Positions 1 through 8,275 of a stretch of 20,444 nucleotides of DNA are shown here, piece after piece. The DNA comes from DAOUFU01 sp034429275. GTDB lineage: Bacteria > Chloroflexota > Anaerolineae > Aggregatilineales > Aggregatilineaceae. The notes beneath the pieces are model-generated. The model made no database searches and was not told where the DNA came from. It was given only the letters and a program-made list of their open reading frames with translations. How positions within the stretch are numbered: the first letter of the stretch is position 1; each line of letters starts with the position of its first letter. Where the stretch lies: NCBI GenBank assembly GCA_034429275.1, contig DAOUFU010000338.1, positions 1 through 20,444 on the forward strand, read 5' to 3'. A program made the position numbers and the translations under genes.

Positions 1-145
1 TCCCTGCACCCTGATAAGGGCATATGTAAGCCAGTTACTACTGGGAGGTAGAAGGCATTCGACTGGGCGCGCGGGGGCGAAGCCCTCGCAAACGTGCCCG
101 CAATCTGGAATACACCTACCACGCGGCAGCAGTGAGGGTGGCGTA
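1..145 (+). ncRNA. ssrS: Probable 6S RNA, 3' part, truncated by the window edge
   Basis: 6S RNA binds the housekeeping RNA polymerase holoenzyme and mimics an open promoter. No open reading frame convinces here, but two stretches resemble the conserved 6S bubble strands as I recall them from gammaproteobacteria. TCCCTGCACCCTGATAA at 1-17 resembles the 5' element TCCCTGAGCCGATAA. TACACCTACCACGCGGC at about 111-127 resembles the 3' element TACACC...GCGGCGGC. The distance between them, about 95 bases, fits an apical arm. A strong hairpin (71-78 with 82-89, GAA loop) sits upstream of the 3' element, where 6S RNAs often carry a small stem. The 5' closing strand would lie before the window. The 3' end at 145 is a guess. 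This rests on remembered motif similarity, not a covariance search. Confidence 0.5.
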
Positions 146-211
146 GGGTTGGCGCGGGGCAGGCGTCGGGAGGATGTCAGGGGTGCGGCGCGCGGGCGGC
201 GCGCGAGTCAG

Positions 212-240
212 TTGGCGCTCTTCGGGCGGTACGATAGACT
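212..240 (+). promoter_or_regulatory. Predicted sigma70-type promoter for the Nudix gene
   Basis: TTGGCG at 212-217 and TAGACT at 235-240 are exactly 17 bases apart, and each matches the consensus at four of six positions. Transcription would start near 247, about 45 bases before the chosen ATG at 291. This supports that start over the upstream in-frame ATG at 174, which would lie before the promoter. Confidence 0.4.
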
Positions 241-290
241 CCACAAAACCAGGTGCAGAGTGCGGACACAGAGCGAGGAGCGCGAGCAGG

Positions 291-791
291 ATGCGACCCA
301 AAGGCGGATGGCGGCGGTGGACTGCGCGGGTGCTCAAATGGGTGCCGGGCAGCGGGATGCTGCTGCACTGGTCGGTGCGGCTGTTCCAACCGCGCTTCAA
401 TATGGGCGCGGTGGGGGTGCTGCTCGACGAACAGGGCGAGCGGGTGCTGGTGGTTGAGCACGTCTTTCACCCTGGGCACCCGTGGGGCCTGCCGGGCGGC
501 TGGATCAACCGCGGCGAGGACCCGGATCAAACGGTGGTGCGCGAGATGTGGGAAGAGGTCGGCCTGCGGGTGCGAGCGGTGCGCCCACTGCTGATTTCAC
601 GCGCGCAGCACCGGGGATTGATGGATGTGGTCTACCTGTGCGCGCTGGACGGCGAAGGGCAGCAGGTGCGGCTGAGCCGCGAACTGCTGGATTATCGGTG
701 GCTGCGCGCGGATGAGCTGGAGCAGGGGCCGCGCCTGATGGCGTTTCACCGCGCGGCGATTCGGCTGGCGTTTGATGGCAGCGCGCGGTGA
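291..791 (+). CDS. Nudix hydrolase
   Basis: Nudix hydrolases cleave nucleoside diphosphates linked to another group, using divalent metal held by the Nudix helix. The 166-residue product has an exact Nudix box at residues 70-92: G70, five residues, E76, seven residues, then REMWEEVGL, with the catalytic RE and EE pairs intact. The preceding PWGLPGG segment is typical. Residues 1-35 form a basic, partly hydrophobic extension (WTARVLKWVPGSG). I chose ATG 291 because GAGGAG at 275-280 lies 10 bases upstream and a plausible promoter ends at 240; the frame stays open back to 174. The serine hydrolase gene starts 38 bases downstream, so the two are probably co-transcribed. Substrate cannot be read from the sequence. 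The family call is secure. Confidence 0.9.
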   Translation: MRPKGGWRRWTARVLKWVPGSGMLLHWSVRLFQPRFNMGAVGVLLDEQGERVLVVEHVFHPGHPWGLPGGWINRGEDPDQTVVREMWEEVGLRVRAVRPLLISRAQHRGLMDVVYLCALDGEGQQVRLSRELLDYRWLRADELEQGPRLMAFHRAAIRLAFDGSAR

Positions 792-829
792 GTGGTGTGA
801 GCAGTAGATGAGTGTGGCGAGGTGTGGTG

Positions 830-2614
830 ATGGCGTATGACTATGGGCGGCTGGGCGAACGGCCACGCGGGACGCGCTTCCCGGTGCTGGAGATTCTCTC
901 GGCGCTGCTGCTGGGGGCGGCGATCGTGCTGGCGATGGTCGAGCTGGTGCGATACAGCAACAGCAAGGACGCACTGCCGACCGACTTGATGATCGCTGGG
1001 GTGCAGGTGGGTGGGCTTTCGGAAGCCGACGCCCAGGCGCGGCTGGACGCGATCTATATCAACCAGCCGGTGCGGTTGAGCTATGACGGCAGCCCGATCC
1101 TGCTGGACCCGACCGAGATCGGCTTCCGCATCAACAGCGAAGTGATGCTGGCAGAAGCGCGCGCGCAGAGCAGCGGCGAGCGGAACTTTTGGACCGGGTT
1201 CTGGAAGTACCTGGGGCGCGAGCCGGTGTCGGCGGTGAGTGTGCCGCTGAACGCGAACTACGATCCGGGCGTGCTGCGGGCCTACCTGGAAGGGATCGCC
1301 GCGCGCTATGACGCGCCGCCCGGCACGGCGGCGTATGACCCGGCGTCGCTGACGTTCAGCACGGGGGAATCGGGCCGCGAAATGGATATTGACGCGGCGA
1401 TGCCGCTGATCGATGCGGCGCTGCGCAGCCCGTTTCCGCAGGACCGCGGGGTAGACCTGCCCACGGCGGCGGCGGGCGCTTCTCAACGCAGCATGGAGAC
1501 GCTGCGCGCCGCGATCATTGATATGCTGGCGCGGCGGCAGTTCCCCTATAACGGGCCGGATTCGGTGGTCTCGGTGTATGTGATGGACTTGAAGACGGGC
1601 GAAGAGATGAGCATCCAGGGGGACCTGGTGCACAGCGCGTTCAGTGTGATCAAAATCCCAATCATGGTGAATTATTTCCGCACCAAGCTGACCGCCCCTT
1701 CGCAGGAAGAAGCCTACCTGCTGACGGAGTCGATCCTGTGCAGCAACAACGCCTCATCCAACTGGCTGATCCAACTGGCCGGGCTGAATTCGGGCGCAGC
1801 GGGGCAGGGGGAATCCGCGCAGATGGCCGCCGGGCTGAACGGCGTGTCGTGCACGGCGCAAAGCCTGGGCGCGAAGCACACCTTTTTGAGCGCGCCGCTG
1901 TGGATCGGCACGCCGCAGGCGGAAGCGCCGGTCTGCCGCCCGGAAACGCCGGGTAATACCGACCTGTATACCAGCCCGGACCGGCAGAGCCAGACCACTG
2001 CCGAGGATATGGGGATGCTGCTCACCGAGATCTATGACTGCGCGTATAACGGGGGCGGGCTGCGCGTGCTGCTGCCGGATGACATCACCCAGACGGAGTG
2101 CGAGCAGATGCTCAACCTGTTGAGCGCCAACCGGATCGACCGGTTGATCGAGCTGGGCGTGCCGACGGGGACGCGAGTCGCGCACAAAAACGGGTGGGGC
2201 ACAACCTATGACGCATTCGGCACGCCGGACGGCGCAGCAGCCAGCGATGCGGCGATCGTGTTCGGCCCCAGCGGCGATTATGTGCTGGTCGTGCTGACGT
2301 GGGAGCGGGATACGGATGGCGACGGGCGCGGCACACTGGCCGCCTGGGAAGCGGTCGAAGAGGTCAGCCGGGTGGTGTGGAATTACTTCAACCCGGAGGT
2401 GCCGCTGCGCAGCCGCCGCGACCCGATCAGCGCATTTGGGGCGATTCACTGCGTGACGGTGCACCCCGATCATATCGACCTGGTGAACCTGAACGACATC
2501 AACGCCGGGCGACTGGACGAATTCGGCAACCCGGCGCCGACGGCCTGCTATGGGGGACGATCCGAGTTGAAAGCTGACGGGACGTGCCTGCCATTCAACG
2601 GGTGGAATGAGTGA
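830..2614 (+). CDS. Membrane-anchored serine hydrolase (class A beta-lactamase-like) with VanW-type N-terminal domain
   Basis: The 594-residue protein probably acts outside the cell on peptidoglycan-like or beta-lactam-like substrates. A single membrane segment lies at about residues 19-40 (VLEILSALLLGAAIVLAMVELV). Residues about 50-115 resemble the VanW-associated peptidoglycan-binding domain (LPTDLMIAGVQVGGLSEADA). The C-terminal half follows the class A beta-lactamase plan: SVIK at 272-275 (nucleophile Ser and general-base Lys), SNN at 305-307 in place of SDN, and HKNGW at 452-456 where KTG is usual. TTAEDM near 389 also fits. ATG 830 is preferred over GTG 812 because GAGGTG at 819-824 lies five bases upstream. 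It follows the Nudix gene closely and is convergent with the phosphatase gene. A true beta-lactamase, a DD-peptidase-like enzyme or an esterase are all possible. Confidence 0.75.
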   Translation: MAYDYGRLGERPRGTRFPVLEILSALLLGAAIVLAMVELVRYSNSKDALPTDLMIAGVQVGGLSEADAQARLDAIYINQPVRLSYDGSPILLDPTEIGFRINSEVMLAEARAQSSGERNFWTGFWKYLGREPVSAVSVPLNANYDPGVLRAYLEGIAARYDAPPGTAAYDPASLTFSTGESGREMDIDAAMPLIDAALRSPFPQDRGVDLPTAAAGASQRSMETLRAAIIDMLARRQFPYNGPDSVVSVYVMDLKTGEEMSIQGDLVHSAFSVIKIPIMVNYFRTKLTAPSQEEAYLLTESILCSNNASSNWLIQLAGLNSGAAGQGESAQMAAGLNGVSCTAQSLGAKHTFLSAPLWIGTPQAEAPVCRPETPGNTDLYTSPDRQSQTTAEDMGMLLTEIYDCAYNGGGLRVLLPDDITQTECEQMLNLLSANRIDRLIELGVPTGTRVAHKNGWGTTYDAFGTPDGAAASDAAIVFGPSGDYVLVVLTWERDTDGDGRGTLAAWEAVEEVSRVVWNYFNPEVPLRSRRDPISAFGAIHCVTVHPDHIDLVNLNDINAGRLDEFGNPAPTACYGGRSELKADGTCLPFNGWNE

Positions 2615-2679
2615 CGTTGCTAAAGCCGTTTAAGGGGAGCGCAAACCGTCCGGCAGGGGACTGTCTTGCTGGCGCGGTC

Positions 2680-5600
2680 TCAGGGCATCGGCGGGGCGCT
2701 GCCGTCGTCGAGATGCTTGAGCACCAGCAGCGTGATGTCGTCGAACTGCGGGGATTCGGCGGCGAAGGTGTCGATGGCGTGCATGATGCCCTGGACCATC
2801 TCGGCGGCGGGCAGGTTACGCAGCTTGGCACAGCGTGATTGCAGCCCCACCACGCCAAACTCGGTCTGGTCCAGCCGCAGCGCCTCGGTGACGCCATCGG
2901 TATAGGCCACCAGCAGGTCGCCGGGCTGAAGAGTCAGAGTCTTGTCTTGCAGCACGATGTCGCTGATGACGCCGATCGCCATGCCGCGCGCGTCGAGCAT
3001 CTGGGCGGTGCCGTCGGCGCGGATGACGAGCGGCGGATTGTGCCCGGCGCTGGAATACTGCACGTCGCCGGTGCGGGTGTTCCACAGGCCATACCAGACG
3101 GTGACAAACAAATCGGTGCGCGTATCGCGCAGCAGCAGGGCGTTGACGCGGCTGAGAACCTCAGCGGCGGTGCGGCGCTCGTTGCCGACGGCGCGGAGCA
3201 GAGTGCGGCACAAGGCCATGAACAGCGCCGCCGGAACGCCTTTGTCGGCCACGTCGGCCACCACCAGCGCCCAGCGTTCCTCATCCACCTGGAAAACGTC
3301 GTAAAAGTCGCCGCCGACCTGCCGGGCAGCGCGGTTGAGGGCGGCGATATCCCAGTGCGGGACAGAGGGGAAGGTATCGGGCAGGAAGCTGGTCTGGATG
3401 GCGCGCGCGACTTCCAGTTCGCGTTCCATACGCTCGGCGGCGGAGGCTTCGGCCTGGAGGCGGGCGTTTTCGAGTGCCAGGGCGGTCTGGTGGGCGATGC
3501 CGCTGAGGATGTTGAGGCGGCGCTGATCGATGGGGCCGCCGGACGGGCTGCCGAGTGCCGGGTGATCGACCAGCATCGCGCCGACGAGGTGCTGGCGGGC
3601 GATCAGCGGCAGGCCGAGCAGCGCCGGGCTCTCGAACAGGCGCTCCAGATCGGGCGAGACCGGGCAGTCGGACCCCAGGCCGCAGGCCACGGGGTCGGTA
3701 GAGGCAGCCAGCCTCGACAGGTAGGGATCGTCGGCGGGGAAGGCAAGCTCGGCGAACTCGCGGATATGGTCAAGCGGCAGGCCCCAGGCCGGGCCGCCGT
3801 GAAAATGCCCATGATCGGCATCCCATTTGAGGATGGCGCACCGCTCGATGCCGACCAGCAGCGGGGTCAGGCGGACGATGGTGGCGAGACTCTGGTCGGG
3901 GTCGATCTGGGTGTTGACGGCCTCGGCCACCTGGAGCAAGGCGGTAGTCACCCAGGCTTCTTCCTGCTGGGCGGCGAAAAGCTGGGCGGACTCAATCGCC
4001 AGGGCGGCCTGGTTGGCGATGCCGCTCACCAGCCTGATCTTGCGATCGCTCATCGGCTCGCTGCCATCGCTCTGGCCGATCAACAGCGCGCCGGTCACTT
4101 CGCCCTTAGCGAAGAGCGGCAGCATCACTCCCTGGCCGATGGTGAGGCTGACGGGCATATCGCTGGGCGGCGGGGTATTGGCATCGAGCATGACGGGCGC
4201 GCCATCGTGGAGAAGGCGGGCGAGCAGCGGCCAGGTGAGCGGCGTGATGGTGTAGCCGTGGAACGCCTCGGCGATTTCGGGGCGAGTTCCGGCGATTTCG
4301 ACCACGCGGAAGGTATGCGGATCGTCGGCGAGCATGACGGCGGCCCACTCAACCCCCAGCAGCAGGGGGGTGATGCGCGCCACCGTGGTCAGCACATCGT
4401 CGAGGGTGGTCGCGCGGGCGGTGGCTTCGGCGACCTGGAGCAGGGCGGTCGAGACCCAGGCTTCTTCGCGCTGAGCCATATAGAGCTGGGCGTTGGTGAT
4501 GGCGACCGCCGCCTGGTTGGCAAAGGTGGTGATAATCTCTTTGTCTTCGGGCGAGAAGCGGTCTGGTCCCTGCACGGCAAGCAGCAGGTAGCCGGTCGGC
4601 TCACCGGCCACCATCAGCGGAGCGAGCAGCGAATCGCCGGGCGGATCATCCGGCCCGGCAGGTGGATCGTCATCGTGCGCGCGGATGGCTTGCAGCAGCG
4701 CGTTCAGCCGCTCGTCGGTGATCTCGTCCGGCAGCAGGACCGTATCCCAGACCGGGTTTTCGGAAGCGACCAGATGGCCGCGCGCGGTGTTGATATGGGC
4801 GGTGCCATCGTCGGGGTCGATCAGAAGGATCACGCCGGTGGAGTAGGCGACGACGCGCTCCAACCCGACCAGGATGCCATCCAGCACGCTGTTGAGATCG
4901 AGCGATGAGCCGAGCACGGTGCTCAGTTCGCGCAGGGTTTCGGAGAGCATCCGGCGGCGGGATTCATTGGCGAACAGGCTGGCATTGCGTAGGGCGATGG
5001 CGACGGTATCGGCCAGCGCCTGGATCAGGGCGACATCGTCGCTGGTGAAGGCGTTCGGCTCGGTGCTCTGGATGTCGAAGACGCCGAGGATGCGCGCGCC
5101 CATGCGGATGGGCACAGTCATCTCGCTGGCGGTATCTTCGACGCCGGGGCCGATGACATAGGCCGGGTCGTCGTGCACATTGGCGACGATGCGCGGTACA
5201 CCTTCGCGCGCGACGGTGGGGATGATGCCGGGACCGGAGATCGGATAGGCGAGCTTTTCGAGCGCCCAGCGGCCACTATGCACGCCGCTGCCGCTGCGGA
5301 AGACGAGGCGATCCCCCACGCGCAGGAACAGGTGCACGCGGTTGTAGCCGAGGTTATCGGTGACGAGGTCCACTACTTCGTCGAGCAGGTCGTCGATGTC
5401 GAGGATGGAGACCAGGGCGCGGGCGACTTCGGTCATGGCGTTGATGCGCTCGGTCTGGCGGCGTTCGGCGTGGTAGGTCTGCGCTTCTTGCAAGGCGATG
5501 GCCAGCTGGCCGCCGAGGGTTTCGAGCATGTAGCGGTCGTCTTCGTCGAAGGCATCCGGGCGGTTGCTTTGGACATCGAGCACGCCGAGCACCCGTTCCT

Positions 5601-6591
5601 GAAACAGCAGCGGCACGACGATCTCCGAGCGGGTGTCGGGCAGGGAGGCGGTAGTCATGAAGCGGTCATCGGCGGCCACATCGGGCACGATGCTGGTCTG
5701 GCGGTTCTGGGCCGACCAGCCGACCAGGCCCTGGCCGAGCGCCAGGACCAGCTCGGCGCGCTCAAATTCGCGGTGGCTGCTGGCCTTGAGGCGGACGCTT
5801 TGGCCGGAATCGTCCACGATGAAGATGCTGACCGCGTAATAGCCGAAGGCGTCGTGGATGAGGGTCACGATCTGGCGGAACAGGCTGGAGAGCGGCTGCA
5901 TCGCGGTGATCTGGCGCGAGACGTCGTTGATCAGCCGGAGCTGGCGGGCGCGTTCCTGAGTGGCTTCAAAATCCTGGGCGCTCTTGATGGCGGCAGAGGC
6001 CTGGTTGGCCAGCAGGGTGAGCAGGCGCATGTCTTCGTCGGAGAATGCGTTGGGGCGGCTGCTCTGCACCGCCATGACGCCCAGCACGACGCCGCCGGAG
6101 ATGAGCGGGGCGAAGATGGCCGAGCGCGAAGGCGTGCCGGTGTAATCGGTGGGGCGAGCGGGCAGGCTGTCCCATTCGCGCTGGAAATCCTGGACGAGCA
6201 GGCCGGAGCCGGTCTTGCGCACCCAGCCGATCACGCCGTCGTTGGCTTTGCCCTCGAACCGGGTGGGTGGCAGGCGCTCGGCGTCTTTGAGCCAGACCTT
6301 GAGGGCGTAGGCGTGGCCCTCGAAGAGGCCGATCTGGAAATTGCGCGTATCGACGATGCGGGTGGCCTGCTGGTAAATGACCTCGCAGAGGGCATCCACT
6401 TTGAGGTGGACGCTGAGGATGGCGCTGCCCACGCCAGCGAGGATATCGAGTTCCGGGCTGGTGGCTTCGGCGGCGGCCAGGCTGAGGCCGCGCTTGCGCC
6501 CGCGCCAATAGCCGATGACCAGGCCCAGGCCCAGCCCACCCACAGCCAGGGTGGCCCCAACAACCATGACAAGGATCAGGGTTTTGTCCAC
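2680..6591 (-). CDS. Six-GAF SpoIIE/RsbU-type PP2C phosphatase
   Basis: The 1303-residue protein has a membrane segment at about residues 5-28, six GAF-like domains (about 60-205, 225-370, 390-537, 565-703, 730-872 and 900-1045) and a C-terminal SpoIIE/RsbU phosphatase domain from about 1055. The phosphatase motifs are intact: ELEVARAIQTSFLP linker, GGDFYD at 1093-1098, DVADKG at 1113-1118, SAGHNPP, YTDG at 1230-1233 and FDDIT at 1283-1287. These include the metal-binding aspartates. Such enzymes dephosphorylate serine-phosphorylated STAS antagonists. The last two GAF units share a linker (AQREEAWVSTALLQVAEA at about 706; a near copy at about 874), which indicates internal duplication. The start is GTG 6591, with GAGGA 12 bases upstream, 37 bases after the kinase-STAS gene, so it is the last gene of that operon. 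The GAF ligands are unknown. Confidence 0.92.
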   Translation of the reverse strand: MDKTLILVMVVGATLAVGGLGLGLVIGYWRGRKRGLSLAAAEATSPELDILAGVGSAILSVHLKVDALCEVIYQQATRIVDTRNFQIGLFEGHAYALKVWLKDAERLPPTRFEGKANDGVIGWVRKTGSGLLVQDFQREWDSLPARPTDYTGTPSRSAIFAPLISGGVVLGVMAVQSSRPNAFSDEDMRLLTLLANQASAAIKSAQDFEATQERARQLRLINDVSRQITAMQPLSSLFRQIVTLIHDAFGYYAVSIFIVDDSGQSVRLKASSHREFERAELVLALGQGLVGWSAQNRQTSIVPDVAADDRFMTTASLPDTRSEIVVPLLFQERVLGVLDVQSNRPDAFDEDDRYMLETLGGQLAIALQEAQTYHAERRQTERINAMTEVARALVSILDIDDLLDEVVDLVTDNLGYNRVHLFLRVGDRLVFRSGSGVHSGRWALEKLAYPISGPGIIPTVAREGVPRIVANVHDDPAYVIGPGVEDTASEMTVPIRMGARILGVFDIQSTEPNAFTSDDVALIQALADTVAIALRNASLFANESRRRMLSETLRELSTVLGSSLDLNSVLDGILVGLERVVAYSTGVILLIDPDDGTAHINTARGHLVASENPVWDTVLLPDEITDERLNALLQAIRAHDDDPPAGPDDPPGDSLLAPLMVAGEPTGYLLLAVQGPDRFSPEDKEIITTFANQAAVAITNAQLYMAQREEAWVSTALLQVAEATARATTLDDVLTTVARITPLLLGVEWAAVMLADDPHTFRVVEIAGTRPEIAEAFHGYTITPLTWPLLARLLHDGAPVMLDANTPPPSDMPVSLTIGQGVMLPLFAKGEVTGALLIGQSDGSEPMSDRKIRLVSGIANQAALAIESAQLFAAQQEEAWVTTALLQVAEAVNTQIDPDQSLATIVRLTPLLVGIERCAILKWDADHGHFHGGPAWGLPLDHIREFAELAFPADDPYLSRLAASTDPVACGLGSDCPVSPDLERLFESPALLGLPLIARQHLVGAMLVDHPALGSPSGGPIDQRRLNILSGIAHQTALALENARLQAEASAAERMERELEVARAIQTSFLPDTFPSVPHWDIAALNRAARQVGGDFYDVFQVDEERWALVVADVADKGVPAALFMALCRTLLRAVGNERRTAAEVLSRVNALLLRDTRTDLFVTVWYGLWNTRTGDVQYSSAGHNPPLVIRADGTAQMLDARGMAIGVISDIVLQDKTLTLQPGDLLVAYTDGVTEALRLDQTEFGVVGLQSRCAKLRNLPAAEMVQGIMHAIDTFAAESPQFDDITLLVLKHLDDGSAPPMP

Positions 6592-6628
6592 GGCTGCGCA
6601 GTCCTCGCGGAAGGGGGGTCAGCCGGCG

Positions 6629-7423
6629 TCAGCCCCACGACGCCAGGGCAGCATCCAGGTCTGGGTAGACTTGAAACAGCATATCGAAGCCCACCATCTC
6701 GAAGATTTCGACCAGGCGGGGCTGAAGACCGCTCAGGATCAGGCCGCCGCCGCGATCCTGGGCGCGCCGCCAGGCCGACACCAGCACTTTGAGTCCGCCG
6801 CTGGCGATGTATTCGACGGCGTGCAGGTCCACCACCAGCCAAATATTACCCTGGTCAAGCTGGCGGGCGAGCGTCACTTCGAGGCGGGGCGTCGAGGCGC
6901 TGTCGAGACGGCCCGACGGTGTGACCACGACCCGGTGATCGGCGATCTGCCGGACGGGGAAGTGATCGGCGGGCGTGGTTTCGTCTTCAGAAGGTGACGG
7001 CGGTTCGGGCAGCGCTTTGACCAGGGTGAGAAAATTGCGCGCGTTGGCGTGGCGGTAGCGCACGTCGTCCATCAGGCGGCGGATGAAATAGATGCCCCAG
7101 CCGCCCGGCTCGCGCGAGTCGAGAGGGGAGGTGGGATCGGGAGCCTGATGTTCAAGGGGGTTAAAGGCAGGGCTGTCGTCGATGATGACGATCTCGAAGG
7201 CGCGGTCGCGGGTGGTACAGGCGATCTCGATCTGGTGATCGTCCCCCTTAAATTGATAGCCGTGCTCGATGATGTTGGTCAGCGATTCATCGACGGCCAT
7301 CTGGCAGTGATAAATGGCGCGCTCATCCAGGCCAGCGGATTCAGCCGCCTCGACCACAAAGTCGCAAGCTTGCCGGACATTGTCGAGACGAGCAGAAATG
7401 ACGAGGCGGCTTTGGTCGCTCAT
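6629..7423 (-). CDS. RsbW-like anti-sigma/serine kinase domain fused to a STAS domain
   Basis: The 264-residue protein joins two partner-switching modules. Residues about 5-137 form a GHKL ATPase domain of the RsbW/SpoIIAB type, with the N-box AVDESLTNIIEHGY (Asn50) and a glycine-rich lid (GGWGIYFIRRLMDD, 107-120). After a Pro/Glu-rich linker, residues about 155-264 form a STAS domain with YIASGGL at 205-211. Ser208 aligns with the phosphorylated serine of SpoIIAA. The G1 region reads DDSPAFNP where related kinases usually have D-x-G-x-x-F, so a glycine is replaced. ATG 7423 is preferred because GAGGA lies close upstream; a longer GTG start at 7468 would overlap the preceding gene. It sits between the STAS genes and the phosphatase gene. 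It could be a self-regulated kinase or a scaffold. Confidence 0.85.
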   Translation of the reverse strand: MSDQSRLVISARLDNVRQACDFVVEAAESAGLDERAIYHCQMAVDESLTNIIEHGYQFKGDDHQIEIACTTRDRAFEIVIIDDSPAFNPLEHQAPDPTSPLDSREPGGWGIYFIRRLMDDVRYRHANARNFLTLVKALPEPPSPSEDETTPADHFPVRQIADHRVVVTPSGRLDSASTPRLEVTLARQLDQGNIWLVVDLHAVEYIASGGLKVLVSAWRRAQDRGGGLILSGLQPRLVEIFEMVGFDMLFQVYPDLDAALASWG

Positions 7424-7472
7424 AACAGTCCTCAGGTCGAACTGAACGGGTGGAATCGGGGAAGCCACGGGA

Positions 7473-7811
7473 CTAGAAACTTCCTACCGCTTCCACCTGG
7501 GTGGGATAGATCGCAAAGATGGAATCCAGCCCGGCCAGTTCGAGTACTTCGCGCACGCGGTCGGAGGGGCTGGCGATGCGCAGGTCGCCGCCCTTTTTCT
7601 TGACCACCTTCATGACGCGGACCATTTCGCGCAGGCCCGCGCTGCTCATGTAATCGACGCCGCTGAGATCGAGCACGAGATTGGTCTTGCCCTCTTCCAC
7701 GGCCCGGTCGAGTGCACCGCCAAGCTCGGCGGCGTTGTTGCTATCGACCCGCCCGGCGATCTCAAAAAGCTGAACACGCTTCATTTCCGAAGAGTTGATT
7801 TCCATGACCAT
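7473..7811 (-). CDS. STAS-domain anti-sigma factor antagonist (RsbV/SpoIIAA-like), copy 1
   Basis: This 112-residue single STAS domain has the family signature VLDLSGVDYMSSAGLREMVRV. Ser57 aligns with the phosphoacceptor serine of SpoIIAA. Family members bind RsbW-type kinases when unphosphorylated and release the kinase's target. It is a close paralogue of the next STAS gene upstream: both contain GGDLRIA, PSDRV and ELAGLD blocks. AAGGAG lies 11 bases before ATG 7811; an in-frame ATG at 7805 is less well spaced. A TATAAT element at 7851-7856 lies just upstream, and the kinase-STAS gene follows after 49 bases. Confidence 0.9.
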   Translation of the reverse strand: MVMEINSSEMKRVQLFEIAGRVDSNNAAELGGALDRAVEEGKTNLVLDLSGVDYMSSAGLREMVRVMKVVKKKGGDLRIASPSDRVREVLELAGLDSIFAIYPTQVEAVGSF

Positions 7812-7850
7812 GAGGCTGAAGGCTCCTTGTTGTGTCGTAGGGTGAGCAGA

Positions 7851-7859
7851 ATTATAGCA
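7851..7859 (-). promoter_or_regulatory. Extended -10 promoter element before STAS copy 1
   Basis: On the minus strand this reads TGC-TATAAT, a perfect -10 hexamer with the extended TGn motif. No good -35 is visible at 16-18 bases, as is common for extended -10 promoters. Transcription would start near 7844, giving a short leader that contains the AAGGAG site. It could let the kinase-phosphatase part of the operon be transcribed separately from STAS copy 2. Confidence 0.5.
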
Positions 7860-7901
7860 TCAAACACGCGCTGTCGCAGCGCGACGCGATGCCCAGCGGC
7901 A

Positions 7902-8237
7902 TCAGGCGAAACTCTCGACGGCCTGCAGGCGAGTTGTATAGATTCGAAGGGTAGTATCCAGCCCGGCCAGTTCCATCACGTCCATCACACGGTCGGAGGG
8001 GTTAGCGATGCGCAGGTCGCCGCCCATTTTTTGTACCAATTTGTAGACCCGCACGATCTCGCGCAGGCCAGGGCTGCTGATGTAGTCCACGCTGCCCAGG
8101 TCGAGCACGATGCGGGAGTGGCCTTCGGCCAGCACGGCGTCAAGTTCGCGGCCCAGCACAGGTGCGGAATCGCCGTCCAGCCGCCCGGCCATTTCGATCA
8201 CCTGGACGCCTTTCATCGTGGAAACAAAGATAGACAT
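7902..8237 (-). CDS. STAS-domain anti-sigma factor antagonist (RsbV/SpoIIAA-like), copy 2
   Basis: This 111-residue STAS protein is the first gene of the partner-switching cluster in the direction of transcription. The signature VLDLGSVDYISSPGLREIV places Ser55 at the phosphoacceptor position. A proline replaces the small residue after it (SSPG against SSAG in copy 1), which may change recognition by a kinase or phosphatase. The C-terminal half is nearly the same as copy 1 (GGDLRIANPSDRVMDVMELAGLD). AAGGAG lies about 10 bases before ATG 8237, and a TATAAT element lies upstream at 8276-8281. The stop is 90 bases before copy 1, and that gap holds a second TATAAT. Confidence 0.9.
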   Translation of the reverse strand: MSIFVSTMKGVQVIEMAGRLDGDSAPVLGRELDAVLAEGHSRIVLDLGSVDYISSPGLREIVRVYKLVQKMGGDLRIANPSDRVMDVMELAGLDTTLRIYTTRLQAVESFA

Positions 8238-8275
8238 GCCGATGCTGCTCCTTGTGGGTGGCGGGATGCGAATTG

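Noticed and set aside
50..75. GCATTCGACTGGG as a possible tmRNA 5' segment
   Set aside because: It resembles the tmRNA start only briefly, and no tag reading frame or matching 3' acceptor end follows.
174..290. Upstream extension of the Nudix protein to ATG 174
   Set aside because: The extra 39 residues are Arg/Ala/Gly-rich with no family similarity, and the extension would begin before the predicted promoter.
2615..2679. Possible terminator between the convergent genes
   Set aside because: I found no stable stem followed by a T-run on either strand in this 65-base gap.
2839..4908. Long plus-strand open frame (689 codons) opposite the phosphatase gene
   Set aside because: It is antisense to a gene with clear GAF and SpoIIE motifs, has low-complexity Gly/Gln/Asp-rich content and no recognisable domain. 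High GC keeps the opposite frame open. The same applies to 5173-6792 on the plus strand.
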